Source: an uncultured Verrucomicrobiota bacterium (GTDB taxonomy: Bacteria > Verrucomicrobiota > Verrucomicrobiia > Verrucomicrobiales > Verrucomicrobiaceae). From it: a stretch of DNA of 45,393 bases. Shown here one piece after another: positions 34,701-42,169 of the stretch. Each line of letters starts with the position of its first letter. Positions within the stretch are counted from its first letter, which is position 1. The stretch covers positions 1 to 45,393 of the forward strand of contig CAILZI010000091.1 of the NCBI GenBank assembly GCA_903838675.1. Reading direction: 5' to 3'. A program made the translations under genes and the position numbers. The notes under the pieces are model-generated. The model searched no databases and had not been told where the DNA came from. It saw only the letters and a list, made by a program, of their open reading frames with translations.

Positions 34701-34884
34701 CATGATCCTCTCCAGCGGCGATCCCGTCATGATCAAATGCATGGGCGGCCTGGTGCAGACCGTGCCGAAAGAGCGCATCGCCAGCATCCAAAAGATGACC
34801 CGCTCGCTCATGTATCAGCCCCAGCAGCTCGGCCTCACCCCGCAGGCAATCAGTGACATCGTGGCGTATTTGAAGAGCCTGTAA
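31771..34884 (+). CDS. PVC-type haem-binding protein with NPCBM and beta-propeller domains
   Basis: A 1037-residue exported protein. Domains in order are a signal peptide (about 1-21), an NPCBM-like carbohydrate-binding module (about 25-165, with LVNGKKFESGIGTHARS), a six-bladed propeller of the PVC membrane-bound dehydrogenase type (about 190-605), HEAT-like helical repeats (about 610-850), and a C-terminal cytochrome c-like domain with haem motif CFTCH (918-922) and GPDLSTFG. These large proteins are typical of Planctomycetes and Verrucomicrobia and probably oxidise sugars or other organics in the periplasm, passing electrons to the haem. The substrate is unknown. Confidence 0.9.
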   Translation: MTSLHLFLLVLLGSTACAVAASPVFESPKLTTAANTPRLIKVDVSLKGAKELYLVVSDEDGPSCDWADWLEPKLIMADGSTKDLTKLPWKAASQGSGGTRVGKSTMGDSLLVNGKKFESGIGTHARSVIVFDLPQGVERFTAQAAIDDGGMERGGKASNASVKFQVYTETPPNAPKPAPPIVDDGKTTVPADLFTVPEGLEVTVWATSPALFNPTNIDFDAQGRLWVAEGVNYRSKGSRRPEGDRVVVLEDTTGSGRADKSTVFVQESALAAPLGVAVLGNKVVVSQPPDLLVYTDVNGDGKFDPAVDKRDVLLTGFGGRQHDHSLHSVTAGPDGQWYWNQGNTGAKFTDYSGKTFRMGSPYMMQDIAGQKSDDGHVWIGGFAARMNPDGSNVTIIGHNYRNSYEQTITSFGDVFQSDNDDPPACRVSPVMEGGNAGFASADGLRSWGADKRPGQDTPTAEWRQEDPGTMPAGDVYGGGSPTGVAFYENGALDKKWNGLLLACEAGKNVVFGYLPKLDGAGWKMERFDFMTSNKEKEFAGSDFLGGKPSGELKTRFRPSDVTVGPDGAIYVADWFDARVGGHGTLDERYTGTIYRIAPKGFASNVPALKLDTTEGQIAALKSPAPNVRYNGFTALKAQGAKAVPAVAALLKDDNAYIAARAAWLLAQMGEEGVAQVKPWLDSKDEEQRLVTYRSLRRANQDVLGMAGKMVSDSSAAVRREVALTLREVPAAQSLPLLVKLAAQFDGKDRAYLEALGLGSEGKEAELYAAVCKDKPAAWTEAEAWIAWRLHPAAAVEAFKTRALDGALTEEQRKLMLTGLAFVKSREAAGAMIELANTKDFPQKELAKWWLLNRKGNDWQSYDVESGMKALGLYDPAKVKLAAVEMPPELKGMPELPTGAEIAKLLGDAKRGQAAIAVCFTCHKVGKMGVEFGPDLSTFGKQQPSEVIAQAIAHPSADISHGFEGSEIKTKDGLTISGMILSSGDPVMIKCMGGLVQTVPKERIASIQKMTRSLMYQPQQLGLTPQAISDIVAYLKSL

Positions 34885-34930
34885 TTCGTTGCTCTGCAAC
34901 ATCCCCATGTTGCCGCGTGTATGAGAGAGC

Positions 34931-36406
34931 ATGCTCCGCTCTCTCCTGCCCTTCCTGGCCCTCTGCACCGGCCTCGCGTCCGCTGAAGTCACGAATATCG
35001 GCTCTCGCCGTGAGCTGTTTGTGGACAGGCTGCTCATCGACCAGATGAAAGGCACTACGTTGCAGCTGCACCACCCCGAAAGCGCAGGCATAGCGGTGAA
35101 GTTTGACGAGCCCTGGGAAGGCCGCTTCAGTGCCTACATCACCGTCATTCACAATGACGAGGCGAACAAATACCAGATGTACTACCGTGGCAATGCGGGC
35201 TTCCAAGACGGCACCAGTGGCGAGGTCACCTGCTACGCGGAATCTGCCGATGGCAAAACCTGGGTGAAGCCCAAGCTCGGCCTGCATGAGATCAACGGCA
35301 GCAAGGACAACAACGTCATGCTGGCAAATCTGGCTCCCTACACGCACAACTTCGCTCCCTTCATCGACCGCCGTCCCGGTGTGCCCAAGGAACAGCGCTA
35401 CAAGGCCCTCGCAGGTCTCGGCGGCAAGCATGGCGGTCTCTGCGCCTTCGTCTCGGCGGACGGCATGCACTGGCAGAAAATGCAGGAGGCCGCAGTCATC
35501 ACCAAAGGGGCCTTTGATTCTCAGAATGTGTCGTTCTGGTCGGAGACGGAGCAGTGCTACGTGGCCTACTTTCGCGTCTTCACTGCTGGCGTGATCGATG
35601 ATAAGACTTGGAAACCCAAAGGCGTGCGCTGGGTCAGCCGCGCCTCGAGCAAGGATTTCATCCACTGGTCCGACGCCGTGCAGATGACCTGCGACCAGCC
35701 GCTGGTGGATCACATTTACATCAGCCAGACGAATCCCTATTTCAATGCGCCGCACCTCTACATCTCCACCGCCGCGCGCTTCATGCCCGGCAACGCCGTC
35801 CTGGATGACCAGGCCAAGAAAGAGCTCGCTGATGACACCAAGGCCTACGCTGCTCTGATCCAGGACTGCTCCGAAGCCGTGCTGATGACCAGTCGTGCCG
35901 GCACCACCGCCTACAACCGCAGTTTCATGGAGGGCTTCGTGCGCCCCGGCCAGGATTTCCGCAACTGGACCAGCCGCAGCAATTACCCTGCCTGCGGCGT
36001 GGTGCAGACCAGCCCGGCGGAGATGTCCCTCTTTGTGGAGCGTCAGTACGGGCAGAGCACCGCGCTGCTTGAGCGCTTCACCCTGCGTCTCGATGGCTTC
36101 GCCTCGCTGCATGCGGATTATGCAGGCGGTGAGATGACTACAAAGCCCTTCACCTTCACCGGCAAGGCGCTGCATTTGAATCTGTCCACCGGTGCCGCCG
36201 GCTCCGTGGCCGTGGAAATCCAGGACGCCGAAGGCAAGCCTCTGCCCGGCTTCACCTGGGACGACTGCAAGGCAATCTCCTACGACAGCATTGACCGTGT
36301 CATCGGCTGGAAGGCCGGTGGCGACGTCTCCGCGCTGGTCGGGAAGCCGGTGCGTCTGCGCTGGGTGCTCAAGGATGCCGATGTGTTTTCCTTCCGCTTT
36401 GAATGA
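34931..36406 (+). CDS. Exported propeller protein (GH32/43 or sialidase-like)
   Basis: A 491-residue protein with a signal peptide (about 1-18). Its main body has blades of the five-bladed propeller type, such as YQMYYRGNAGFQDG, CYAESADGKTWVKP and CAFVSADGMHWQK, whose Asp-Gly-Trp turns are common in GH32/GH43/sialidase-like folds. A C-terminal beta-sandwich-like part follows from about 390. The opening RRELFVDRLLIDQM is common in PVC hypothetical proteins of this type. It is 46 nt after the haem protein and may be cotranscribed, which suggests a shared role in glycan use. The activity is not proven from residues. Confidence 0.7.
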   Translation: MLRSLLPFLALCTGLASAEVTNIGSRRELFVDRLLIDQMKGTTLQLHHPESAGIAVKFDEPWEGRFSAYITVIHNDEANKYQMYYRGNAGFQDGTSGEVTCYAESADGKTWVKPKLGLHEINGSKDNNVMLANLAPYTHNFAPFIDRRPGVPKEQRYKALAGLGGKHGGLCAFVSADGMHWQKMQEAAVITKGAFDSQNVSFWSETEQCYVAYFRVFTAGVIDDKTWKPKGVRWVSRASSKDFIHWSDAVQMTCDQPLVDHIYISQTNPYFNAPHLYISTAARFMPGNAVLDDQAKKELADDTKAYAALIQDCSEAVLMTSRAGTTAYNRSFMEGFVRPGQDFRNWTSRSNYPACGVVQTSPAEMSLFVERQYGQSTALLERFTLRLDGFASLHADYAGGEMTTKPFTFTGKALHLNLSTGAAGSVAVEIQDAEGKPLPGFTWDDCKAISYDSIDRVIGWKAGGDVSALVGKPVRLRWVLKDADVFSFRFE

Positions 36407-36477
36407 TTCACTGGCGTTGCGCAGGAAACAAGGAACCATCGGACGCGTGCATGCGTATCCCGCGTGTCATTTGATCC

Positions 36478-37101
36478 ATGGATATCTCTTCAAAAACATT
36501 CTCCGCCAAAGGCTTCGTGCTCCCGCACAGTCTTCCGGTGATTGTGCTGGATGACTGCTATCATTTTCCCGCCTGCCACCTGCCGCTCTTCATCTTTGAA
36601 GACCGCTACCGCCGCATGCTCGATCACGCACTGCAAACCGACCGCATGTTTTGCGTCGGGGTCTCCGACGGCGCGAATGACGTGCTTCCCGTCACCACGG
36701 CGGGGCTGATCCGCGCCTCCGTCAAAAATCCGGACGGCACCTCGCAGGTCATGCTCTACGGTGTCTGCCGCGTGCGCATCACAGGCTGGGATCAGATAAA
36801 GCCCTTCCGCATCGCCCGGGTGGAGCCGGTGCTCACCCAGCACGCGTCTTCCAAAACCCTGCGCCTGCTGAAATCACGTGCGCTGGACCTGCTGCCGCCG
36901 CCCACCGATGACAGCTGTGAGAGCATGCAGCAGATGCGCCATGAACTGGAGGAGATGGACGAAGCCGAAGCCGTCTGCGACATCATCGCCTTCCACTTCG
37001 TGCGCAAAAAAGCCGCGCTGCGCATCCTCCTCGAAGAATGCTGCCCGCAGCGCCGCTATGAGAAGCTGATCAGTGAATTGGAGAAAGCGCAGGACTGCTA
37101 G
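36478..37101 (+). CDS. LON substrate-binding domain protein
   Basis: A 207-residue protein made of a LON N-terminal (substrate-binding) domain only, with no ATPase or protease part. The domain pattern is visible in LPVIVLDDCYHFPACHLPLFIFEDRYRRML, then a central AGLIRASVKNPDG and VMLYGVCRVRI, with a helical C-terminus. Stand-alone LON-domain proteins are widespread and mostly uncharacterised. ATG 36478 follows a 71-nt gap. It converges on the fumarylacetoacetate hydrolase family gene, with 3 nt between the stops. Confidence 0.85.
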   Translation: MDISSKTFSAKGFVLPHSLPVIVLDDCYHFPACHLPLFIFEDRYRRMLDHALQTDRMFCVGVSDGANDVLPVTTAGLIRASVKNPDGTSQVMLYGVCRVRITGWDQIKPFRIARVEPVLTQHASSKTLRLLKSRALDLLPPPTDDSCESMQQMRHELEEMDEAEAVCDIIAFHFVRKKAALRILLEECCPQRRYEKLISELEKAQDC

Positions 37102-37104
37102 GCC

Positions 37105-37908
37105 TCACGCCTCATTGCGCACCGGATTCGTCAACGTGCCGATCCGCGCGATCTCCACGCTCACCGTGTCTCCGTCCTTCATAAACACCGGCGGTGTGCG
37201 TGCGGCACCCACGCCATGCGGCGTGCCGGTGAGGATCACAGTGCCGGGCATCAGCGTGGTGCTGCCGCTGAGAAACTCGATCAGCGTCGGCACATCAAAG
37301 ATCATGTCATCCGTGTTCCACTCCTGCATCGTCTCGCCATTGAGCACGGTCTTGATCGCGAGGCTGTTCGGATTGGGAATCTCGTCTGCGGTCACCAGCA
37401 CGGGGCCCAGAGGACAGAAGGTATCAAAAGACTTTCCCCGGCACCACTGGCCGCCACCGCCGTGCTTCTGCCAGTCACGTGCGCTCACGTCATTGCTGCA
37501 GGTGTAGCCCAGCACGTATTGCAAAGCGTCCGCCTTGCTCACGTTCTTCGCCGTCTTGCCAATGACGACCGCCAGCTCCGCCTCGTAGTCCACCTTGTCG
37601 CTCTTGAGCTTCGTCGGCAGCAGGATCGGCTCTCCCGGATGCTGCACCACGTTCGGCAGCTTCATGAACACCACCGGATGCTTGGGAAGCTCCGCCTTCG
37701 TCTCCTCCGCATGTTTCTTGTAGTTCAGCCCGATGCACACAATCGCAAACGGCTGCACCGGCGCGAGCAGCTTCGCCACCTCCGCCTTGCGCTCCGTCAC
37801 GCGATGCTCCCCAAAGATGTCCCCCTCAATGACCAGCGCCGTGCCATCGGCCTGCTGCGCGGCATGAGCAATGTTTCCCTGCGAGTCGGAGTAGCGAATG
37901 ATTTTCAT
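37105..37908 (-). CDS. Fumarylacetoacetate hydrolase (FAH) family protein
   Basis: A 267-residue FAH-superfamily protein. The family includes acylpyruvases, 2-hydroxyhepta-2,4-diene-1,7-dioate isomerases and related enzymes. The N-terminal domain ends near [12 protein letters not shown]. The metal site is in [12 protein letters not shown], and [29 protein letters not shown] and [13 protein letters not shown] are diagnostic. The ATG at 37908 gives the usual start (MKIIRY). Longer frames run back through a palindromic repeat and are rejected. hisA lies upstream on the same strand, 167 nt away. Confidence 0.92.
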   Translation of the reverse strand: MKIIRYSDSQGNIAHAAQQADGTALVIEGDIFGEHRVTERKAEVAKLLAPVQPFAIVCIGLNYKKHAEETKAELPKHPVVFMKLPNVVQHPGEPILLPTKLKSDKVDYEAELAVVIGKTAKNVSKADALQYVLGYTCSNDVSARDWQKHGGGGQWCRGKSFDTFCPLGPVLVTADEIPNPNSLAIKTVLNGETMQEWNTDDMIFDVPTLIEFLSGSTTLMPGTVILTGTPHGVGAARTPPVFMKDGDTVSVEIARIGTLTNPVRNEA

Positions 37909-37912
37909 GATT

Positions 37913-38082
37913 GGAGTAGTGCGGGCAATCCTGCCCGCGAATGGTGCTTTCTCAACGTGCAAGATCGCCCGTGCAACCCGACGCCAATCTACGACACCAA
38001 GTTCCCGCCTCTGATAAGTAGCGCGGGCAATCCTGCCCGCGTCGAGAGCGCCTGAGGCGGGCAAGATTGCCCGCACTACTCC
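37913..38082. repeat. Three GC-rich palindromic repeat units
   Basis: Units at 37913-37938, 38018-38040 and, inverted, 38057-38082 share the core GCGGGCAATCCTGCCCGC or GCGGGCAATCTTGCCCGC, itself an inverted repeat. The outer two also share GGAGTAGT at their ends and face each other across 170 bp. This looks like a REP-like or MITE-like cluster between hisA and the FAH gene. Confidence 0.75.
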
Positions 38083-38846
38083 GAACGTCTGTTCCACGCC
38101 ACTAGCTCCTCATACCTCGCCCCAGTCCCCCCAAACAAATCCAGCGCGCTGCCCACGGTGCCATCCACACGGCCATGGCTCAGTTCATCGATGCGCTTCA
38201 GATCGTCCAAATGACGGATGCCACCTGCATAGGTCATCGGCAGCGGCGAATGCTCTCCCAGGAAACTCACCAGCGCTTCATCAATGCCCTCGCACTTGCC
38301 TTCCACATCCACCGCATGGATCAAAAACTCCGCGCAATGCCCCGCGAGAAAGCGCAGAGACTCCGGTGTCACATCCAGCGTCGTCAGCGTCTGCCAACGG
38401 TTCATCGCCACCGTCCAGCCTGTGGCCGTGGCCTTGCAGCTCAGATCAATGACCAGCCGCTCCTTGCCTGCAGCGGCGACCATTTTGTCGAGCCGCGTCT
38501 GATTGAAAGTTCCATCTGTTTCAAACAGGTAGCTCGTCACGATCACATGACTGGCGCCGGCCTCCAGATACTCCGCCGCATTGCACGAGCGAATGCCGCC
38601 GCCGACTTGCAAGCCGCCCGGAAACGCCCCCGTTGCCGCCTTCGCCGCTTCTTCATTGCCCTTCCCCAGCAGGATCACATGCCCGCCAGTTAGACCATCG
38701 CGCCGATAAAGCTCGCCATACCACGCCGCATCCCGGTCGCTCACAAAGTTCGTCTTCAACCCCGTGCCATCATCCCGCAACGACGAGCCCACGATCTGCT
38801 TTACGCGGCCGTCGTGAAGGTCAATGCAGGGTCGGAATTTTGTCAT
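38076..38846 (-). CDS. hisA: Phosphoribosylformimino-AICAR ribotide isomerase, eukaryotic type
   Basis: A 256-residue TIM-barrel enzyme of histidine biosynthesis that isomerises ProFAR to PRFAR. It follows the fungal HIS6 pattern rather than the common bacterial one: [19 protein letters not shown] at the start (Asp9 as likely catalytic acid), [55 protein letters not shown] and [13 protein letters not shown]. Its stop codon lies inside the third palindromic repeat, whose GGAGTAG end supplies the TAG and probably set the present C-terminus. No other his genes are visible nearby. Confidence 0.9.
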   Translation of the reverse strand: MTKFRPCIDLHDGRVKQIVGSSLRDDGTGLKTNFVSDRDAAWYGELYRRDGLTGGHVILLGKGNEEAAKAATGAFPGGLQVGGGIRSCNAAEYLEAGASHVIVTSYLFETDGTFNQTRLDKMVAAAGKERLVIDLSCKATATGWTVAMNRWQTLTTLDVTPESLRFLAGHCAEFLIHAVDVEGKCEGIDEALVSFLGEHSPLPMTYAGGIRHLDDLKRIDELSHGRVDGTVGSALDLFGGTGARYEELVAWNRRSE

Positions 38847-39030
38847 GGGTGGATCATTGAGTAGTCAAGGTGGCTGCAGAGAAGTCAAGCAGCCACGGTG
38901 TGCAGCCGAAGCAAAATCGTCCTCGTTCTCCTGCTCGAATTCGTCCTCGATCCTCCAGCACCGCAAGCCAGATGCACCTCGAACCAACATGCTGGGTCCT
39001 CCTCTGCATTCAATGTTAGTCGTTCAACGT
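38847..39030. other. Non-coding region between hisA and the leuA leader
   Basis: I see no gene here. A perfect 8-bp hairpin (GTGGCTGC 38870-38877 with GCAGCCAC 38889-38896) lacks a T tract. A low-complexity stretch of repeated TCGTCCTCG or similar follows at about 38919-38960. Confidence 0.5.
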
Positions 39031-39059
39031 TTGACACGCCCTTGACCTCCGCCTCTTCT
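39031..39059 (+). promoter_or_regulatory. Possible leuA promoter
   Basis: TTGACA at 39031-39036 is followed 17 nt later by TCTTCT (39054-39059), a poor -10. Transcription would start near 39066, just before the leader peptide ATG. The -35 is good but the -10 is weak. Confidence 0.4.
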
Positions 39060-39077
39060 CTGCTTTCTTGGTACGTC

Positions 39078-39134
39078 ATGACCACGCCAGCCACGGCTTT
39101 GCTCCTTCTCTCCCTGCGACTTACGCAAGGGTAG
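39078..39134 (+). CDS. leuA leader peptide, 18 residues
   Basis: ATG 39078 opens MTTPATALLLLSLRLTQG. It contains six Leu in nine residues, including four in a row, just before the stop. This resembles the enterobacterial leu leader, which also has four Leu codons. It is placed between the possible promoter and a terminator hairpin, 104 nt before leuA. No strong ribosome site is visible. Confidence 0.7.
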   Translation: MTTPATALLLLSLRLTQG

Positions 39135-39186
39135 GCGGCCCGCGTTCCCTCGTCATGCTCCTTGCCGTCACGTCACGGCTGTTTTT
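39125..39186 (+). promoter_or_regulatory. Transcription attenuator of leuA
   Basis: The terminator stem GCCGT (39164-39168) with ACGGC (39175-39179), followed by TGTTTTT, can be replaced by an antiterminator pairing GCAAGG (39125-39130) with CCTTGC (39160-39165). GCAAGG is covered when a ribosome reaches the leader stop and free when it stalls on the Leu codons. Low leucine would therefore allow readthrough into leuA. The stems are short (5 and 6 bp), so strength is uncertain. Confidence 0.65.
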
Positions 39187-39238
39187 CACTCAGGCACCTT
39201 TACGGTCCTATCCATTTTTGTTCCCTCCGTTTCCCGTC

Positions 39239-40903
39239 ATGTTAAAAGATCCGTCTTCCAAGTATCAACCCTTCCCGTTGATCAGCCTCCCCAACCGTCA
39301 ATGGCCCTCCCGTCATCTGACTCACGCCCCCATCTGGTGCAGCGTCGATCTGCGCGATGGCAATCAGGCGCTCGCTGTGCCGATGAACGTCTCCCAGAAG
39401 CTCGAAATGTTCGATGCCCTGGTGAAATGTGGCTTCAAGGAAATCGAGGTCGGTTTCCCCTCCGCCTCGAACACTGAGTTCAGCTTCAACCGCCGCCTCA
39501 TCGAGGAGAAGCGCATCCCTGACGACGTCACCATCCAGTGCCTGGTGCAGGCGCGCGAGGACTTGATCGAGAAGACCGTCGAGTCGCTTCTGGGTGCCAA
39601 GAAGGTGGTCATCCACATGTACAACAGCACCTCTCCTGCCCAGCGGAAGTACGTGTTTGGCAAGACCAAGGAAGAGATCATCGCCGTGGCCGTCAAAGGC
39701 GCGCAGATGATCAAGGACCGCCTGCACCGTCTCACCGCAGGCGGCACGCAGGTCACCTTGCAGTATTCGCCCGAAAGCTTCAGCGCCACGGAAGTCGAAT
39801 TTGCCAAGGAGATCAGCGAAGCCGTCATGGACGTGTGGCAGCCCACGCCGCAGCACAAGATGATCCTGAACCTCCCCGACACCGTCGAGGTGGCCATGCC
39901 CAATGTGTATGCCGACCAGATCGAATGGATCTGCACCAACATCAAAAACCGCGAGAGCCTCATCATCAGCCTGCACACGCACAATGACCGCGGCACCGGC
40001 ACCGCCGCCACGGAGCTGGGCCTGCTGGCAGGAGCCGATCGCGTTGAAGGCACCCTGTTTGGCAACGGCGAGCGCACCGGCAATCTGGACATCGTCCAGG
40101 TGGCCATGAACCTCTACATGCACGGCATCGCACCGGGCCTGGACTTCAGCAACATGAGCGGCCTCATCAGCATGTACGAGCGCACCACCGGCATGACCGT
40201 GGCCCCGCGCCATCCTTACAGCGGCGAACTCGTCTTCACCGCCTTCAGCGGCAGCCATCAGGACGCCATCAAGAAGGGCCTCACTGGCTACGAAGAGCAC
40301 AAATCCATCTGGGACGTGCCCTACCTCACCATTGATCCCAACGACATTGGCCGCGAATACCGCGAAGTCATTCGCGTGAACTCACAGAGCGGCAAAGGCG
40401 GCGTGGCCTACCTGCTGGAAAGCGAGTTCGGCATCGAACTGCCCAAGGACATGCAGCGCGAGTTCGGCCCGCTGGCCAACGACATCGTGGACAAGCTGGG
40501 CCGCGAAGTCACCGCTGCTGAACTGAAAGGCATGTTCTGGCAGGAGTACATCGAGCGCGAGACCCCCTTCGCACTCCATCACTTCCATGCCGATGGCGTG
40601 GACGGCGTCTTCACCTGCCGCTGCAGCCTGGTCATCAACGGCAAAGAACGCGGCATCGCCGGCAAGGGCAACGGCCCCATCGCCGCGTTTGCGCAGGCAC
40701 TCATTCAAGAAGGCGGCGCGCCGCCCTTTGAAGTCGCAACCTACCGCGAACAAAGCCTCAGCTCCGGCACAGAAGCCAGCGCCCTCGCCTTCATCCAGAT
40801 CAAAACCGCCATCGGCAAAACAATCTGGGGCGCAGGCGTCGATACCAACATCGAACTCGCATCCATCAAAGCGGTGCTGAGTGCGGTGAACCGTGCCGTG
40901 TAA
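39239..40903 (+). CDS. leuA: 2-isopropylmalate synthase
   Basis: A 554-residue enzyme that condenses acetyl-CoA with 2-oxoisovalerate in the first step of leucine biosynthesis. It is of the long class, with an N-terminal TIM barrel (metal ligand Asp40 in VDLRDGNQAL, plus HTHNDRGTG) and a C-terminal allosteric LeuA dimer domain (about 430-554) that normally binds leucine. GSHQDAIKKG and GRxYREVIRVNSQSGKGG are also typical. The start at 39239 gives the usual N-terminus. Leucine attenuation upstream and feedback at the C-terminus would give two layers of control. Confidence 0.96.
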   Translation: MLKDPSSKYQPFPLISLPNRQWPSRHLTHAPIWCSVDLRDGNQALAVPMNVSQKLEMFDALVKCGFKEIEVGFPSASNTEFSFNRRLIEEKRIPDDVTIQCLVQAREDLIEKTVESLLGAKKVVIHMYNSTSPAQRKYVFGKTKEEIIAVAVKGAQMIKDRLHRLTAGGTQVTLQYSPESFSATEVEFAKEISEAVMDVWQPTPQHKMILNLPDTVEVAMPNVYADQIEWICTNIKNRESLIISLHTHNDRGTGTAATELGLLAGADRVEGTLFGNGERTGNLDIVQVAMNLYMHGIAPGLDFSNMSGLISMYERTTGMTVAPRHPYSGELVFTAFSGSHQDAIKKGLTGYEEHKSIWDVPYLTIDPNDIGREYREVIRVNSQSGKGGVAYLLESEFGIELPKDMQREFGPLANDIVDKLGREVTAAELKGMFWQEYIERETPFALHHFHADGVDGVFTCRCSLVINGKERGIAGKGNGPIAAFAQALIQEGGAPPFEVATYREQSLSSGTEASALAFIQIKTAIGKTIWGAGVDTNIELASIKAVLSAVNRAV

Positions 40904-40928
40904 ACAGCACCACCTCTCTGAACCTGGC

Positions 40929-41414
40929 ATGATCCTCAGCGAAGAACTCGTCGCCATCATCACGGCCCTTGACCGTGATGGTGTTGACTATGCCGTCTGC
41001 GGAGGATTCGCGGTGGGTCTGCATGGCTACCCGCGCATGACCTTCGATCTGGATCTGCTCATCCAAGAGGCTGATGTCACACGATTTGAAGCGACGGTGA
41101 AACCGCTCGGCTTCGACGTCGTCGCAGGCACTTTCACATTCAGGCGTGGCACTCCGACGGAGACACGCTTCTGGCGCGCAAGCAAGCATGATGGCCCGGA
41201 TCATCTGGTGCTCGATGCCTTGCTCGTCACACCCGTGTTCACAGCTGTGTGGGAGACGCGCCAGCGCATGCGCTTCGATGATCATGACCTCTGGGTGGTC
41301 AGCCGTGATGGTCTCACCACCATGAAGACGGTTTCCGGCCGGGCAAAGGACTTTGCCGACCTGCAAAATCTGGGTATCCTGCCCTCTGATGAAGACCAGC
41401 CCGAACCAGTTTAA
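40929..41414 (+). CDS. Nucleotidyltransferase family protein (AbiEii/DUF6036-like)
   Basis: A 161-residue protein with the nucleotidyltransferase fold pattern DYAVCGGFAVGLHGYPRMTF then D-L-D (Asp40 and Asp42 as metal ligands). It ends in a helical region with TTMKTVSGRAKDFADLQNL, typical of AbiEii-like toxins and DUF6036 proteins. Such proteins are often antitoxin-paired, but no classic partner is seen. A 53-codon frame overlaps its end and may be the second gene. ATG 40929 is chosen over an in-frame start at 40893, which overlaps leuA. Confidence 0.8.
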   Translation: MILSEELVAIITALDRDGVDYAVCGGFAVGLHGYPRMTFDLDLLIQEADVTRFEATVKPLGFDVVAGTFTFRRGTPTETRFWRASKHDGPDHLVLDALLVTPVFTAVWETRQRMRFDDHDLWVVSRDGLTTMKTVSGRAKDFADLQNLGILPSDEDQPEPV

Positions 41415-41550
41415 AAACACGGCGCGTGGAGTGTCTGCTGACATGTCGGCGGCGGCAGTGTCCAGACGCGTGCGCATCATGGATCAATTATGGGCGGCAG
41501 GTCGTTTCATGGCAGGAGCAAAAGACAAAAAGACAACCGATAAAAAATAA
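41389..41550 (+). CDS. Possible small partner of the nucleotidyltransferase
   Basis: A 53-residue frame overlapping the upstream gene by 26 nt in another frame. It reads MKTSPNQFKNTARGVSADMS and continues with a helical segment (AVSRRVRIMDQLWAAGRFM) and a Lys-rich tail. This is similar in outline to short proteins encoded after nucleotidyltransferases in PVC genomes. I cannot name it. It may be real because of position and overlap. Confidence 0.45.
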   Translation: MKTSPNQFKNTARGVSADMSAAAVSRRVRIMDQLWAAGRFMAGAKDKKTTDKK

Positions 41551-41564
41551 GGAACGACTGCCCA

Positions 41565-42158
41565 ATGCCCCTCGAAATCCCCGACTACCCCTTTCAAGCC
41601 TACATCTTCGACTGCGACGGCACGCTCGTTGATTCCATGCCCCTGCACTTCATCGCCTGGGTGGAGGCCTTGAAGCAGCACAACGCTCCATATGAGTTCA
41701 CCGAAGAGGAGTTTTATGCGCACGCCGGCATGAAGGAGCAGGACGTGGTCAAGTTGCTCAATGCGAAGCATGGTGCCAATGTCGATCCCGTGAGCGTGGA
41801 TGAGTTGAAGATGGAGATCTTCGCCAGGCGCATCCCGGAGGTGCAGGCGGTGAGCCCCGTGGCGGAGTTTGCCAAATCACTCTTCGGCCGCTTCCCCATC
41901 GCTGTGGCCTCCGGCAGTGAAGAATCCACCGTGCGCGGTTGCCTGACAGCCACCGGCCTAATCGATCTCTTCCCTATCATCATCACACCGAAAAAGGTGA
42001 AACACGGCAAGCCCGCGCCCGACATGTTCCTACTTGCAGCGGAGCTGATGGGCATCGCTCCGAGCGAATGCCTCGTCCTCGAAGATGGCAAAAGCGGCAT
42101 CCAGGCCGCCAATGCCGCCGGGATGCAGTCGGTGTTTATTCCACGGACGTTGCGGTAG
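41565..42158 (+). CDS. HAD-family phosphatase (beta-phosphoglucomutase-like)
   Basis: A 197-residue HAD hydrolase of subfamily I. Motif I is FDCDGTLVDS (Asp16 nucleophile, Asp18 acid), motif II ASGS near 117, the motif III Lys lies in KHGKPAPDMF, and motif IV is VLEDGKSGIQAA. The helical cap (about 25-90) is of the beta-phosphoglucomutase type. Likely substrates are sugar phosphates. It starts 14 nt after the small frame above and converges with the RsmA-Nudix gene. Confidence 0.9.
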   Translation: MPLEIPDYPFQAYIFDCDGTLVDSMPLHFIAWVEALKQHNAPYEFTEEEFYAHAGMKEQDVVKLLNAKHGANVDPVSVDELKMEIFARRIPEVQAVSPVAEFAKSLFGRFPIAVASGSEESTVRGCLTATGLIDLFPIIITPKKVKHGKPAPDMFLLAAELMGIAPSECLVLEDGKSGIQAANAAGMQSVFIPRTLR

Positions 42159-42169
42159 AAAGCTGCGAG

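Noticed and set aside
32095..35091. Long minus-strand frame (998 codons) opposite the PVC haem protein gene
   Set aside because: Translation is His/Gly/Val-rich with no domain pattern, while the plus strand encodes a clear multi-domain protein. It is an antisense shadow of high-GC codon usage, as are 34850-36439, 39242-40300 and 44091-45359.
37913..38082. Repeated palindromes as a CRISPR array
   Set aside because: Only three units, one inverted, with unequal spacing and no cas genes.
37909..38097. N-terminal extension of the FAH-family gene
   Set aside because: It would be translated from the palindromic repeats; family alignment starts at MKIIRY (37908).
39068..39238. N-terminal extension of LeuA
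   Set aside because: It runs through the attenuator hairpin in another frame from the leader peptide, and LeuA proteins start near MLKDPSSKY.
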